Below, in pieces: positions 1-8,315 of a stretch of 64,000 nucleotides of DNA. The notes below the pieces were generated by a model. That model was given only the letters and a program-made list of their open reading frames with translations. It did no database searches and was not told the DNA's origin. A program made the position numbers and the translations under genes. Position 1 is the first letter of the stretch; every line of letters starts with the position of its first letter. The DNA comes from Phytohabitans maris (GTDB lineage: Bacteria; Actinomycetota; Actinomycetes; Mycobacteriales; Micromonosporaceae). The stretch spans positions 1 to 64,000 of the forward strand of contig NZ_JAVHUY010000024.1 of assembly GCF_031085175.1 (NCBI RefSeq). The letters run 5' to 3'.

Positions 1-46
1 CCGCCGCCCGCCGCCCGCCCGCCGGCCGCAAGGCCGCAGTAAGATC

Positions 47-76
47 GCAAAGAGAACTTTGCAAAAAACTCTTTGT
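47..76. promoter_or_regulatory. Probable operator of the ArsR-like regulator
   Basis: Two nested inverted repeats lie directly upstream of the first gene: GCAAAG-AGAA-CTTTGC (47-62), and CAAAGAG (48-54) with CTCTTTG (70-76). They are AT-rich in a very GC-rich setting and end 17 nt before the chosen ATG. Such a site fits autoregulation by the winged-helix protein encoded next to it. The role is inferred from position and symmetry only. Confidence 0.5.
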
Positions 77-93
77 GGTCGTACGGTGAGGGC

Positions 94-681
94 ATGGTGA
101 AGCCGTACTACGAGCCGAACATTCACGACACCGAGACGCTTCGCGCCGTCGCCCACCCCATCCGCTCGCGGATCCTCGGGCTGCTGCGCTACGAGGGGCC
201 GGCCACCGCGTCCCAGCTCGGCCGGAGGCTCGACGAGTCGAGCGGCTCGACCAGCTACCACCTGCGCCAGCTCGCCCGCTACGGCTTCGTGGAGGAAGAC
301 CCCGACCAGCCCAACCGGCGCGACAAGCGCTGGCGGGCCACCCAGATGATCACGTCGTGGCGGCGAAACGAGGTGTCGGACGACCCGGAGTGGCGCCAGA
401 TCAGCGACGCGCTGGAGCGCCGCCAGCTGTTGCGGGCGATCGAGCTCTTCCAGCGCTGGTTCGCCGGTGAGGAGCGCTTCGACCCGCGCTGGCACGCCAC
501 CGGCGGCCTCTACGACAACATGGTGCGCCTCACCCCGTCGCAGCTCGCCGCGCTCGACCGCGACCTCATGGCCGTCGTCGATCGCTACATCACCGCGCCG
601 CCCCCCGCCGAGCCGGACGAGCCGGTCCGCCACGTGGCGATCTTCCAGCAGCTGCTCGCGTTCGAAGGGGTGCCGTTGTGA
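94..681 (+). CDS. ArsR/HTH_20-type winged-helix transcriptional regulator
   Basis: A 195-residue DNA-binding protein. Residues about 10-75 form a winged helix typical of the ArsR/HTH_20 group, with the segments [32 protein letters not shown] and YGFVEE. The C-terminal half is helical and probably dimerises or binds a ligand. I chose ATG 94; a TTG at 73 in the same frame would overlap the upstream inverted repeat, so it is less likely. The stop overlaps the GTG of the downstream MFS transporter (GTGA), so the two genes are one operon. The regulator probably controls itself and the exporter. The ligand is unknown, and there is no clear metal-binding cysteine motif. Confidence 0.85.
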   Translation: MVKPYYEPNIHDTETLRAVAHPIRSRILGLLRYEGPATASQLGRRLDESSGSTSYHLRQLARYGFVEEDPDQPNRRDKRWRATQMITSWRRNEVSDDPEWRQISDALERRQLLRAIELFQRWFAGEERFDPRWHATGGLYDNMVRLTPSQLAALDRDLMAVVDRYITAPPPAEPDEPVRHVAIFQQLLAFEGVPL

Positions 682-1964
682 TCACCGCCGGTCAGGCCGA
701 GCGCCGCTACCTCGTCCTGACCGGGCTGCGCTGGTCCGCGACCGGGCTGATCCTCCCGGTGCAGATCCTGCTGTACGCCGCTCGCGGCATCGACCTGCCC
801 ACCATCGGCCTCCTCATGGCCCTCTACTCCGGCCTGGTCGTCCTGCTCGAGCTGCCCACCGGCGGCCTGGCCGACCAGATGGGGCGGCGGCGCACGATGC
901 TGATCGCCTCGGTCTTCCTCGTCGCGACCCCGCTGGTCGCCGCGTTCGCGCAGGTGTGGTGGCACTTCGCCGCGGCGGCGGTGACCTCCGCGCTCGGCCG
1001 CGCACTCGGCTCCGGCCCGGTCGAAGCCTGGTACGTCGACACCGTCCGCGCCGCCGACCCCGCCGCACCGCTCCGCCGCGGCATCTCCTGGGGTTGGGCG
1101 GTCGAGTGCGTGGGGCTGGGCGGCGCGGCGATCCTCGGCGGCGCGCTCCCGCAGCTCTTCCGCGGCCTCGGTGGCGGCCTGATCACCCCGATCTCCGTTC
1201 CGGCGCTGGCCTCCGCCGGGGTCGCGGCCGTGAGCCTGGTCGCGCACGCCGCGCTGATGAAAGAGCCCCGCAGGCCCGCGGCGGTCGACCTCCGCGCGGC
1301 CCTCCAGGCCGTCCCCACCCAGATCACCCAGGGGGTACGACTAGCGGCGGGCGACCCGGTCATCAGGCTGCTCGTCCTCCGGGTGGCCGCCTTCGGGCTG
1401 GCGATCAACACGCTGGAGACGCTCGCCCCGCTCCAGTTCGCCGAGCTGCTGGGTGGCGCCGAGCGGGGCGCCGCCGCCTACGGGCTGCTGGCCGCGGGTG
1501 CCTTCCTCGGCACCGCCGCCGGAGCCGCCTCGGCGCCGGCACTGTGCCGGATCGGCCCGGCGCCGCTCTCCGTCGCGGCCGTCTGCACTGGACTGTCCAC
1601 TGTGGCGTTCGGCGCGCTGGTGCTGTCGGCGGCGGGTATCGGTGGCTTCGGCCTCGCGGCGGTCGCCTACCTCGGGGCGTACGTGCTGTCCGGCCCCTCC
1701 GGCCCGCTCGCCACCGAGGCGCTGCACGAGCGGGTGAGCGAGCGGGAGCGGGCCACGCTCGTGTCGATCGCCTCGCTCGCGCTCCAGTTGGGCGGCTTTG
1801 TGGGAGCGCTCGCGATCTCCCGGCTGGCCGCCGCGGCCGGCTACGCGTACGGCTGGCTGGCCGCCGCCCTGGCCATCGCCGGTGCCGTCGTCGTTACCGT
1901 ACGTGCCGATCGGCTCGGTCGAGGCGCTCCGCGGGCCCTCGTCGCTTCGAGCACGCTCCGTTAA
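678..1964 (+). CDS. MFS transporter (12-TM type)
   Basis: A 428-residue integral membrane protein of the major facilitator superfamily. The signature loop between helices 2 and 3 is visible as [11 protein letters not shown] (residues 62-72), and hydrophobic segments run through the whole length as expected for about 12 helices. The GTG start overlaps the stop of the ArsR-like regulator gene, which implies translational coupling. A regulator-exporter pair of this kind is usually a small-molecule or drug efflux unit, but the substrate cannot be read from the sequence. Confidence 0.88.
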   Translation: MITAGQAERRYLVLTGLRWSATGLILPVQILLYAARGIDLPTIGLLMALYSGLVVLLELPTGGLADQMGRRRTMLIASVFLVATPLVAAFAQVWWHFAAAAVTSALGRALGSGPVEAWYVDTVRAADPAAPLRRGISWGWAVECVGLGGAAILGGALPQLFRGLGGGLITPISVPALASAGVAAVSLVAHAALMKEPRRPAAVDLRAALQAVPTQITQGVRLAAGDPVIRLLVLRVAAFGLAINTLETLAPLQFAELLGGAERGAAAYGLLAAGAFLGTAAGAASAPALCRIGPAPLSVAAVCTGLSTVAFGALVLSAAGIGGFGLAAVAYLGAYVLSGPSGPLATEALHERVSERERATLVSIASLALQLGGFVGALAISRLAAAAGYAYGWLAAALAIAGAVVVTVRADRLGRGAPRALVASSTLR

Positions 1965-2150
1965 AACCGGGAGTTCACTTATTTGCGTCCAATGGGCGAC
2001 TGTATCGAGACGCCGCTTGGTCGATCCTGTCCTGTAGGGGAAGTGGACCCTCTTGGGCCCCGGCTCCGGGCCGCTGTTCGGCGGCGCGGAAATCGGGGCG
2101 CTGGCGCCGACGCGGTTCGGGCCGAAGGGGTTCATGGGAAGAGGGTGGTC

Positions 2151-2354
2151 ATGACCGAAGCGGGAGCGGGGGCGCTGCGCGAGATCCTCGTCGTGCTGGT
2201 GCTCGCCCTGGTCGGCCTGTTACTCGCCGTGTTGGCGGCATTCGCACCCTGGTATGCGACGCCCGCTGACGCCGGGGGCGGCGCGGTCGTCGAGATGCAC
2301 TCTCCGCAGCGAGCCGGCCCGGGCACCGGGAGCGTGGCTGTCGAAGCGCGCTGA
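2151..2354 (+). CDS. Small single-span membrane protein, unknown function
   Basis: A 67-residue protein with one strong hydrophobic segment (residues about 10-33, LREILVVLVLALVGLLLAVL) followed by a short polar tail rich in Gly, Ala and Pro. The start ATG 2151 is preceded by a GGGAAGAGGG purine stretch. No family was recognised. It ends 25 nt before the next gene, which is also a membrane-anchored protein of unknown function. The call rests on the ribosome site, the membrane helix and codon-position GC pattern only. Confidence 0.6.
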   Translation: MTEAGAGALREILVVLVLALVGLLLAVLAAFAPWYATPADAGGGAVVEMHSPQRAGPGTGSVAVEAR

Positions 2355-2379
2355 GCCCGGGTGGTGTTCACTGGGAGGC

Positions 2380-3231
2380 ATGCCTGCCAACACTGACCCG
2401 CAGCCATGGGGTGCGGGCACGGTGACCAGGATCGGCGCGCCCGTGCTGCCCCCGCCGGCCGACCCACCGCCGCCCGCGCCGCCGGGCGACCGGGGCCGGG
2501 AGCGGCGCCGGCTCCTGTGGTTCGCTGGTGTGGCCGGCGGCATGCTGGTGATCGGCTTGGTGCTGGTGCTCGCCTTCACGGCGTCGGGCGGCGTCGACCC
2601 GTTCGGCGACAAGCCGGCCGGCCCCTCCGACGTGCGGCCGCCGCTCGCCCGGGCCTGCCCGGCACCGACCGGCTTCACCGAGCCGGCGCCGGTCGACCCC
2701 GGCCCGCCGCCGAGCGGGGCGCGTACGGTCGACGAGGAGGCCGGCATCTCCTACGCGGCGTACGGCGCACCCTGGGAGCCGTGGGGCACGGTGTGGAGCG
2801 CGGGGACACTCGAAGTGCCGTACAAGGTGGGGCAGCACTTCATCACCGAGACCTACTCCGGCGGCACGTACCATGCCTCGATCCTGTCCGCGGCCGTGCC
2901 CGCGGCGGACAACGACGCCTTCGCGATCAACCTGGAGTGCGTGGGTCGGCAGGTCGCCGCCGATGTGCGCGCGGAGTACTACCCGCAGCCCACGACCATG
3001 GACCTGCACCGCGACGAGCGCACCACGCTGGGCGGCCGGCCGGCCTGGCTGACGATCTTCCGGCTGCACTTCAGCCGCCCCGGATTGCAGGCCAAGGACG
3101 AGCTGGCCGGTGTCGCGGTCATCGACGTGGGCAAGCCGACGGCCGCCGTGCTGTACGTGTCGATCCCCGGCACCCACCGCCAGTTCGACTACGTGGTCGA
3201 CGAGGTCTTCGACTCCGTCCGCCCCACCTGA
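2380..3231 (+). CDS. Membrane-anchored protein of unknown function
   Basis: A 283-residue protein. Residues 1-45 are proline-rich and cytoplasmic, then GRERRR gives a positive stop-transfer, followed by one transmembrane helix (about residues 47-68, LLWFAGVAGGMLVIGLVLVLAF). The remaining roughly 210 residues should be outside the cell and have two or three scattered cysteines but no catalytic motif I recognise. GGGAGG lies 1-2 nt upstream of ATG 2380. The pattern (short Pro-rich cytoplasmic part, single helix, extracellular domain) is common among actinobacterial cell-surface proteins of unknown role. Confidence 0.7.
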   Translation: MPANTDPQPWGAGTVTRIGAPVLPPPADPPPPAPPGDRGRERRRLLWFAGVAGGMLVIGLVLVLAFTASGGVDPFGDKPAGPSDVRPPLARACPAPTGFTEPAPVDPGPPPSGARTVDEEAGISYAAYGAPWEPWGTVWSAGTLEVPYKVGQHFITETYSGGTYHASILSAAVPAADNDAFAINLECVGRQVAADVRAEYYPQPTTMDLHRDERTTLGGRPAWLTIFRLHFSRPGLQAKDELAGVAVIDVGKPTAAVLYVSIPGTHRQFDYVVDEVFDSVRPT

Positions 3232-3243
3232 TCGTCAGGATCC

Positions 3244-3297
3244 GTGATCAAGGCTCCCTTCACGTCGTTAGAACGACTTGGCGGGAGCTTTGATCAC
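3244..3297. repeat. 54-nt palindromic repeat, copy 1
   Basis: A 54-nt near-palindrome beginning GTGATCAAGGCTCCC and ending GGGAGCTTTGATCAC, with GTCGTT-AG-AACGAC in the centre that can itself fold. It lies between two convergent genes, starting 12 nt after the stop at 3231 and ending 6 nt before the stop of the MOSC gene. Two further 54-nt copies occur at 39222 and 54591. It probably serves as a bidirectional terminator, but the conserved loop shows that it is also a dispersed repeat. Confidence 0.85.
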
Positions 3298-3302
3298 AGG
3301 GC

Positions 3303-4127
3303 CTAGGGGAGCGGCTCGACCGGGTCGCCGACCGCGATCTCGCCGAGCGTCTCCGGCACGAGCTGGATGCCGAACCAGGCCCACCCGTCCCACCTGCGGT
3401 GGCGGGCCAGCGTGCGGATCGGCTCCTTGCCGCTCGTGCGGCTCTCCGGATCGATCGTCGTCATCACGCACCGCCCGCACGGGCCGGCCACCCGAAAGTC
3501 GACCGGGCCGAGCCGCAGCCGCTTCCAGCCGTCCTCCGCGAACGCGACCGCGCCCTCCACCACCACGTTGGCCCGGAAGCGCCCCGGGTCCAGCGGCTCG
3601 GGCAGCTCCTCGCCGCGCTCGACGGCGGTCTCCGCGATCCAGTCGTCGAGCTTGCGCAGCGAGCCGAGCGAGACCAGGTGGAGCGGGGCGGTGTCGCCGA
3701 GATGGAAGACGTCGCCCGGCTCGCCGCCGACCTCCGTCGGCACGGCGCGCGCCGTCGTGTCGGCCAGCCACACCAGGCGGGCCGGCCGGCCGAGCGTCGT
3801 GGTCAGCCACGCGTCGGCCGCGTCGCCGCCCGCCGCCGCACGGTCCAGGTTCCAAAACCGCACGGGTACGGTGTGTGCCGGCTCCGGCGGTGGCACCGCG
3901 AGACTCGGCGCGCCGGGCGCGGTGAGCAGCAGGCCGCCGTCGGGTGTGGTGGACGCGGCGACCGTGAAGAGTGCCCGGCACCGCCGCGCGGTGATCGGCT
4001 CGCCGTCCGGCGCCACCACGGCCCACCGCCGGTCGCCGGCCAGCCCCCACCACTCGACCCGGGCGCGGTCCACCGCGACGGCGCGCGTGGACTTCACCGG
4101 GTAGAGGCTGATGCCGACGACGCGCAC
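3303..4127 (-). CDS. MOSC domain protein with N-terminal beta-barrel
   Basis: A 274-residue protein of the MOSC family, proteins that carry or bind molybdenum-cofactor-derived sulfur or reduce N-hydroxylated compounds. The N-terminal beta-barrel starts with the family-typical ISLYPVKS segment. The MOSC core ends with PCGRCVMTTIDPE (cysteines about 217 and 220), where the second cysteine is the conserved MOSC cysteine. The start is GTG 4127. It is a single gene facing a convergent neighbour across the palindromic repeat, so it is probably transcribed alone. The substrate is unknown. Confidence 0.87.
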   Translation of the reverse strand: MRVVGISLYPVKSTRAVAVDRARVEWWGLAGDRRWAVVAPDGEPITARRCRALFTVAASTTPDGGLLLTAPGAPSLAVPPPEPAHTVPVRFWNLDRAAAGGDAADAWLTTTLGRPARLVWLADTTARAVPTEVGGEPGDVFHLGDTAPLHLVSLGSLRKLDDWIAETAVERGEELPEPLDPGRFRANVVVEGAVAFAEDGWKRLRLGPVDFRVAGPCGRCVMTTIDPESRTSGKEPIRTLARHRRWDGWAWFGIQLVPETLGEIAVGDPVEPLP

Positions 4128-4192
4128 ACCTCAGAGTCTCACGCCGGGAGGCTTCACGACCGCCCCGGCTGGCGACGCGCTAGTGTCGCCGT

Positions 4193-5509
4193 GTGGCGCG
4201 CAGACCCAGAATTCCAGCGACGAAGTACCCGGTGGAGCGGCGCACGCTCGACAACGGCCTCCGGGTGGTGCTGGCACCGGACCGCAGCGCACCGGTGATC
4301 GGCGTCGCGGTGGTGTACGACGTGGGTATCCGCTCCGAGCCCGAGGGGCGTACGGGGTTTGCCCACCTCTTCGAGCACCTCATGTTCCAGGGCTCGGAAA
4401 ACCTGGAAAAGCTGGCGCACTTCCGGCACGTCCAGGGCTCGGGCGGCACGTTCAACGGCTCCACCCACCTGGACTACACGGACTACTACGAGACCCTCCC
4501 GGCCAACGCGCTGGAGCGGGCGCTCTTCCTCGAGGCCGACCGGATGCGCGGTCCGCGGCTGACCGAGGAAAACCTGCGCAACCAGGTCGACGTGGTCAAG
4601 GAGGAGATCCGGGTCAACGTGCTCAACCGGCCGTACGGTGGCTTTCCGTGGCTGAAGCTGCCGCCGGTCATGTTCGACACGTTCCCCAACGCCCACGACG
4701 GGTACGGGTCCTTCGACGACCTGGAGAGCGCGACCGTCGCCGACGCCGCCGAGTTCTTCCAGCGCTACTACGCGAATGGCAACGCGGTCCTGGCGGTCGC
4801 CGGTGACCTCGACCTCGCCGAGACGGTGGAGATGGTCGAGCGGCACTTCGGCGACGTGCCGGCCCGCCCGGCGCCGGAGCGGCCGAGCTTCGCCGAGCCC
4901 GACCTGACGGCAGAGCGGCGCGAGGCGTACACGGATCCGCTGGCCCCGCTGCCCGCCGTGGCGACCGCCTGGCGGGTGCCCGACCCGATCGCCGACTTCG
5001 CCGCCTACGTGCCGTACGTGGTGCTGGCCGAGGTGCTCACCGACGGCGAGGCATCCCGGCTGGTCGAGCGGCTGGTGCTGCGCGACCGCACGGTGACCAC
5101 CGTCGGCGGCTACCTGGGCTTCATGGGCGAGCCGTGGGAGGTGCGCGACCCCACCGCGTTCCTGCTCCAGGCCCACCTGCCACCCGGCGGTGACGTCGAC
5201 AAGGTGCTGCGTACGGTCGACGAGGAGCTCGACCGGCTGGCCACCGACGGGCTGGCCGAGGGCGAGCTGGCCCGCACCCAGGCGAGGATGGCCACACACC
5301 TGCTGCGCGACACCGACGCGGCCCTCGGGCGGGCCCTGCGGATGGCCGTCCTGGAGCAGCAGCGCGGCACCCCCGAGCTGCTCAACGACCTGCCCCGGCT
5401 GGTCGGCGAGGTCACCGAGGAGCAGATCCGGCAGGCCGCCGCGGCGCTCGTGCCACAGCGCCGGGCGACCGTCGAGGTCGTCGCCGGAGGAGCGGGAGGA
5501 AACCAGTGA
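4193..5509 (+). CDS. M16 family zinc peptidase, catalytic subunit
   Basis: A 438-residue insulinase-like protease. The inverted zinc motif HLFEH is at residues 58-62 and a downstream glutamate pair near residue 138 (VVKEE) can supply the third ligand. It lacks the R/Y motif of the C-terminal half, which is instead present in the next gene. The GTG 4193 start has no clear ribosome site. The gene overlaps the following M16 gene by 4 nt, as expected for the two-chain M16B peptidases in which one chain carries the zinc site and the other the substrate-binding site. Cytoplasmic location is likely because no signal peptide is seen. Confidence 0.92.
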   Translation: MARRPRIPATKYPVERRTLDNGLRVVLAPDRSAPVIGVAVVYDVGIRSEPEGRTGFAHLFEHLMFQGSENLEKLAHFRHVQGSGGTFNGSTHLDYTDYYETLPANALERALFLEADRMRGPRLTEENLRNQVDVVKEEIRVNVLNRPYGGFPWLKLPPVMFDTFPNAHDGYGSFDDLESATVADAAEFFQRYYANGNAVLAVAGDLDLAETVEMVERHFGDVPARPAPERPSFAEPDLTAERREAYTDPLAPLPAVATAWRVPDPIADFAAYVPYVVLAEVLTDGEASRLVERLVLRDRTVTTVGGYLGFMGEPWEVRDPTAFLLQAHLPPGGDVDKVLRTVDEELDRLATDGLAEGELARTQARMATHLLRDTDAALGRALRMAVLEQQRGTPELLNDLPRLVGEVTEEQIRQAAAALVPQRRATVEVVAGGAGGNQ

Positions 5510-6813
5510 AGGCGCTGCCCGACCTCGGCCCCACGCGCAAGCTGAAGCTGCCCAAGGAGGCCGAGCGCACGCTGCCCAACGGCCTCACCGTGATCGCGAT
5601 CCGCCGGCCGGCCGTGCCGCTGGTCGAGGTGCGCCTGCGCGTGCCGTTCGCCCGCACCCACCTGGCCCGGGCCGCGCTGCTGTCCCAGACGCTCTTCTCC
5701 GGCACCACCGAGATGTCCACTGTGGATATCGCGGCCGAGCTGCAGAAGGTCGGTGGCGGGCTGAGCGCCGGCGTCGACCCGGACCGGCTTATGGTCTCCG
5801 GCAACGGCCTGGTCACCGGCCTCGACCGGATCCTGGAGCTGCTCGGTGAGGTGCTCAGCGGCGCGGCGTACCCGGCCGACGAGGTCGCCACCGAGCGCGA
5901 CCGGCTGGCCGACCGGATCCAGGTGGCGCAGAGCCAGCCCTCCCACCTCGCCCGGGTCGCGCTGCTCAAGCGGATCTACGGCCGGCACCCGTACGCGGTG
6001 CAGACGCCCGAGGTGTCCCAGGTGCGGGCGGTCCGGCCGGCCCAGCTGCGGGCGCTGCACGCCGAGCGGCTCCACCCCGCCGGCGCCACGCTGGTGCTGG
6101 TCGGCGACCTCACGCCGGACAAGGCGCTGGATACGGCCGAGCGCGTGCTCGGCACCTGGAACGGCGGGGGGAAGCAGGTCGACCTGCCGCACACGCCGCC
6201 GATCGAGCCCGGGCCGCTCACGCTCGTCGACCGGCCCGGTTCGGTGCAGTCGTCGCTGCGGCTGGCATTGCCGGCGGTCGACCGCACCCACCCCGACCAC
6301 GCCGCGCTCCAGCTGGCCAACCTGCTCTTCGGCGGCTACTTCTCGTCTCGCTGGGTGGAAAACATCCGCGAGGACAAGGGGTACACGTACGGGCCGCACT
6401 CGGTCATCGAGCACAACGAGGCCGGCTCCTCGTTCGTGGCCGCGGCCGAGGTGGCGACCGAGGTGACCGGCCCGGCGCTCCTGGAGACGTACTACGAGCT
6501 GGGGCGGCTCGCCTCGGTGCCGCCGAAGCAGGAGGAGCTGGAGCAGGCCCGGCAGTACGCGCTCGGCACCCTCCAGCTCGGCATGTCCACCCAGGCCGGG
6601 CTGGCGACGCTGGCCAGCACGTACGCCGGTTTCGGGCTGCGGCTGGACTACCTGCCGGGGTACGCGGCGAGGCTGGCCGGCACGACGCTCGACGAGGTGG
6701 CCGCCGCGGGCGCCGAATACCTGGCACCGGCCAAGGCCGCCACCGTCGTGCTGGGCGACGCCGAGCGGGTGGAGGCTTCGCTGCTCGCCCTGACGGCGGT
6801 CGAGAGAGCGTGA
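5506..6813 (+). CDS. M16 family peptidase, non-catalytic partner subunit
   Basis: A 435-residue M16-fold protein without the HxxEH zinc motif (the equivalent place reads SQTLFSG). It does keep the C-terminal R/Y-type segment REDKGYTYG near residue 290, which in two-chain M16B proteases binds the substrate opposite the zinc subunit. The GTG start overlaps the upstream stop (GTGA) and has a GGAGGA site. Its own stop overlaps the start of the NUDIX gene, so three genes form one tightly coupled operon. The heterodimer is inferred from the complementary motifs in the two proteins. Confidence 0.9.
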   Translation: MKALPDLGPTRKLKLPKEAERTLPNGLTVIAIRRPAVPLVEVRLRVPFARTHLARAALLSQTLFSGTTEMSTVDIAAELQKVGGGLSAGVDPDRLMVSGNGLVTGLDRILELLGEVLSGAAYPADEVATERDRLADRIQVAQSQPSHLARVALLKRIYGRHPYAVQTPEVSQVRAVRPAQLRALHAERLHPAGATLVLVGDLTPDKALDTAERVLGTWNGGGKQVDLPHTPPIEPGPLTLVDRPGSVQSSLRLALPAVDRTHPDHAALQLANLLFGGYFSSRWVENIREDKGYTYGPHSVIEHNEAGSSFVAAAEVATEVTGPALLETYYELGRLASVPPKQEELEQARQYALGTLQLGMSTQAGLATLASTYAGFGLRLDYLPGYAARLAGTTLDEVAAAGAEYLAPAKAATVVLGDAERVEASLLALTAVERA

Positions 6814-7796
6814 AAGCACCCCAAGAAAACGCTCCGCTTCGCTCCACGTTTCCCCAGGAGCCCCGCAGCCTGCCGCCGCTGGCACGCTCCACTCTGGACC
6901 GCGCCGCCCACCACCGCCGCGACCCGGACTGGCTCGCCGCGGCGTGGGCGCGGTCGCGGGTACTCGTGGTGGACACGGTCACCGGCGGCCGGGCGCTCGT
7001 CGACGAAGCCGGCGCCCTGGTGCTGCTGGACGCCAAGGAGGCGCCCGAGGTCGACGCCGACCGGCGGATGTTTCTGGGCGTCGAGCCGGACGGCACGCCG
7101 GTCTTCGCGGTCGACGCGCCGCTGCCGGACGGCACCGGCGCCCGCGCCCTCGACCTGCGCGCGGTCGGCCACCTGCTCAGCGACCGGGACGCCGGACTCT
7201 TCACGGCCGCCGCGGCCCTGGCGCAGTGGCACGCGGGTCACCAGTTCTCCTCCTCGACCGGGCTGCCCACGACGGCGGCCGAGGGTGGCTGGACCCGGGT
7301 GGACGAGGCCGGCGCGCAGATGTGGCCGCGGACCGATCCCGCCATGATCGTGCTCGTGCACGACGGCGTCCCCGGCTCCTCCGGCCGGTGCCTGCTCGGC
7401 AACAACGCGGCCTGGGGCAGCGGGCGCGAGGTGCGGCGCTTCTCCTGCCTGGCCGGGTACGTCGAGCCCGGCGAGTCGGCCGAGGCCGCGGTGATCCGCG
7501 AGGTCGCCGAGGAGGTCGGTGTCGAGGTCCAGGCGGTCGAGTACGCGGGCAGCCAGGCCTGGCCCTTTCCCGGCTCGCTGATGCTGGGCTTCACCGCGCT
7601 GGCCGACCCGGCCCAGCCGGTGCGGGTCGATCCCACGGAGATCGCGCACGCGCGCTGGTTTTCCCGCGAGGAGATCGCCGCAGTGCTGGCCGGCGAGGTG
7701 GTCGACGCTGGCGACGGCGCGCGGGTCGGCCTGCCGCCGGCCTCGTCGATCGCGCTTTTCCTGGTCAACCGCTGGCTCACCAGACCGCCGGCCTAG
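6810..7796 (+). CDS. nudC: NudC-like NADH pyrophosphatase (NUDIX), zinc ribbon lost
   Basis: A 328-residue NUDIX hydrolase that should cleave NAD(H) to NMN(H) and AMP and may act in RNA decapping. The Nudix box is GYVEPGESAEAAVIREVAEE (about residues 217-236). The family marker SQPWPFPxS appears as SQAWPFPGS. The four-cysteine zinc ribbon normally found just before PRTDPA is replaced by STGLPTTAAEGGW and contains no cysteines. Residues 3-19 are encoded by a short DNA repeat also found in two other genes. The start overlaps the upstream M16 stop. A mycoredoxin and uvrD2 follow after an inserted regulator pair, an order like that known in mycobacteria. Confidence 0.85.
   Translation: MKAPQENAPLRSTFPQEPRSLPPLARSTLDRAAHHRRDPDWLAAAWARSRVLVVDTVTGGRALVDEAGALVLLDAKEAPEVDADRRMFLGVEPDGTPVFAVDAPLPDGTGARALDLRAVGHLLSDRDAGLFTAAAALAQWHAGHQFSSSTGLPTTAAEGGWTRVDEAGAQMWPRTDPAMIVLVHDGVPGSSGRCLLGNNAAWGSGREVRRFSCLAGYVEPGESAEAAVIREVAEEVGVEVQAVEYAGSQAWPFPGSLMLGFTALADPAQPVRVDPTEIAHARWFSREEIAAVLAGEVVDAGDGARVGLPPASSIALFLVNRWLTRPPA
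6817..6865 (+). repeat. Dispersed coding-region repeat, copy A
   Basis: About 49 nt at the very start of the nudC-like gene, beginning CACCCCAAGAAAACGCTCC and containing GCTCCACGTTTCC (6841-6853). The same sequence occurs inside fbiC (copy B, minus strand, 54147-54195) and in part at the start of an ABC permease gene (copy C, 32463-32492). Each copy is read in a different frame, so it spread as DNA. Confidence 0.75.
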
Positions 7797-7797
7797 G

Positions 7798-7952
7798 GCC
7801 TGCCTCCCGGACCGCGTCGCTCCATCGAGACCGCTCGCCTCGTCTCTCCGAGACCCGCTCGCCTCGCTCCGATCCAGATCCGGGAGACAGACCCCAGCCC
7901 GAAACGCCATCTCGGTCCGCGACCACCGTTGCCGCGAAGACCACGGACCGAG
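7798..7952. repeat. Intergenic region with two inverted repeats, no gene
   Basis: The 311-nt gap 7797-8107 holds no credible gene. It has an outer inverted repeat, GGGCCTGCCTCCCGGA (7800-7815) against the complement of TCCGGGAGACAGACCC (about 7880-7895), with a purine/pyrimidine-biased CTCGCCTCG-rich centre. A second hairpin follows, TCTCGGTCCG (7911-7920) with CGGACCGAGA (7943-7952). It lies at the 3' ends of the convergent nudC-like and DUF397 genes. It could terminate both, but its size suggests a REP-like element. Confidence 0.55.
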
Positions 7953-8107
7953 ACCGAGGCCGTCGTGCCGGCAGAGGCAAGGTTCGCGGCGGGGGAGCCG
8001 GAGCCGGTCACAACGGTCGTCCTGGCTTGGTGCCCATCCACATGAAAATCCATGCGTGGAAGTTCCATCCCATGTTCGCGGAATTCCCAGGATCGGGCAA
8101 GAGATTC

Positions 8108-8305
8108 TCAGTTCAAATCGAACTCGCCCGCCTTGGCACTCGCTACGAAGTCGATCCACCGTTCCCGCGCGAAGATCAGAACTGGCCCTTCCCGATCTTT
8201 GCTATCCCGCATGGCGACCGCCGTCCCCATCTCACTGATCTCCACGCAGTTGGTGTTCTGGCTGCGCGAGCTGGTCCGCCAGCTGATCCGGTGACCTGCA
8301 CTCAT
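8108..8305 (-). CDS. DUF397 domain protein
   Basis: A 65-residue protein that is almost entirely a DUF397 domain. The typical WRTSSRSQNTNCVEIS start and VAMRDSKDREGPVLIF centre are present. These small actinobacterial proteins are usually encoded next to an XRE-type regulator, and here the regulator gene ends 10 nt upstream on the same strand. In known cases the pair behaves like an anti-regulator and regulator. The start ATG is at 8305. The pair interrupts the nudC-mrx1-uvrD2 block. Confidence 0.9.
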   Translation of the reverse strand: MSAGHRISWRTSSRSQNTNCVEISEMGTAVAMRDSKDREGPVLIFARERWIDFVASAKAGEFDLN

Positions 8306-8315
8306 GACGCGACTC

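Noticed and set aside
467-2269. A 600-codon plus-strand frame overlapping the first two genes.
   Set aside because: It overlaps the ArsR-like and MFS genes in another frame and is Arg/Pro/Ala-rich without motifs.
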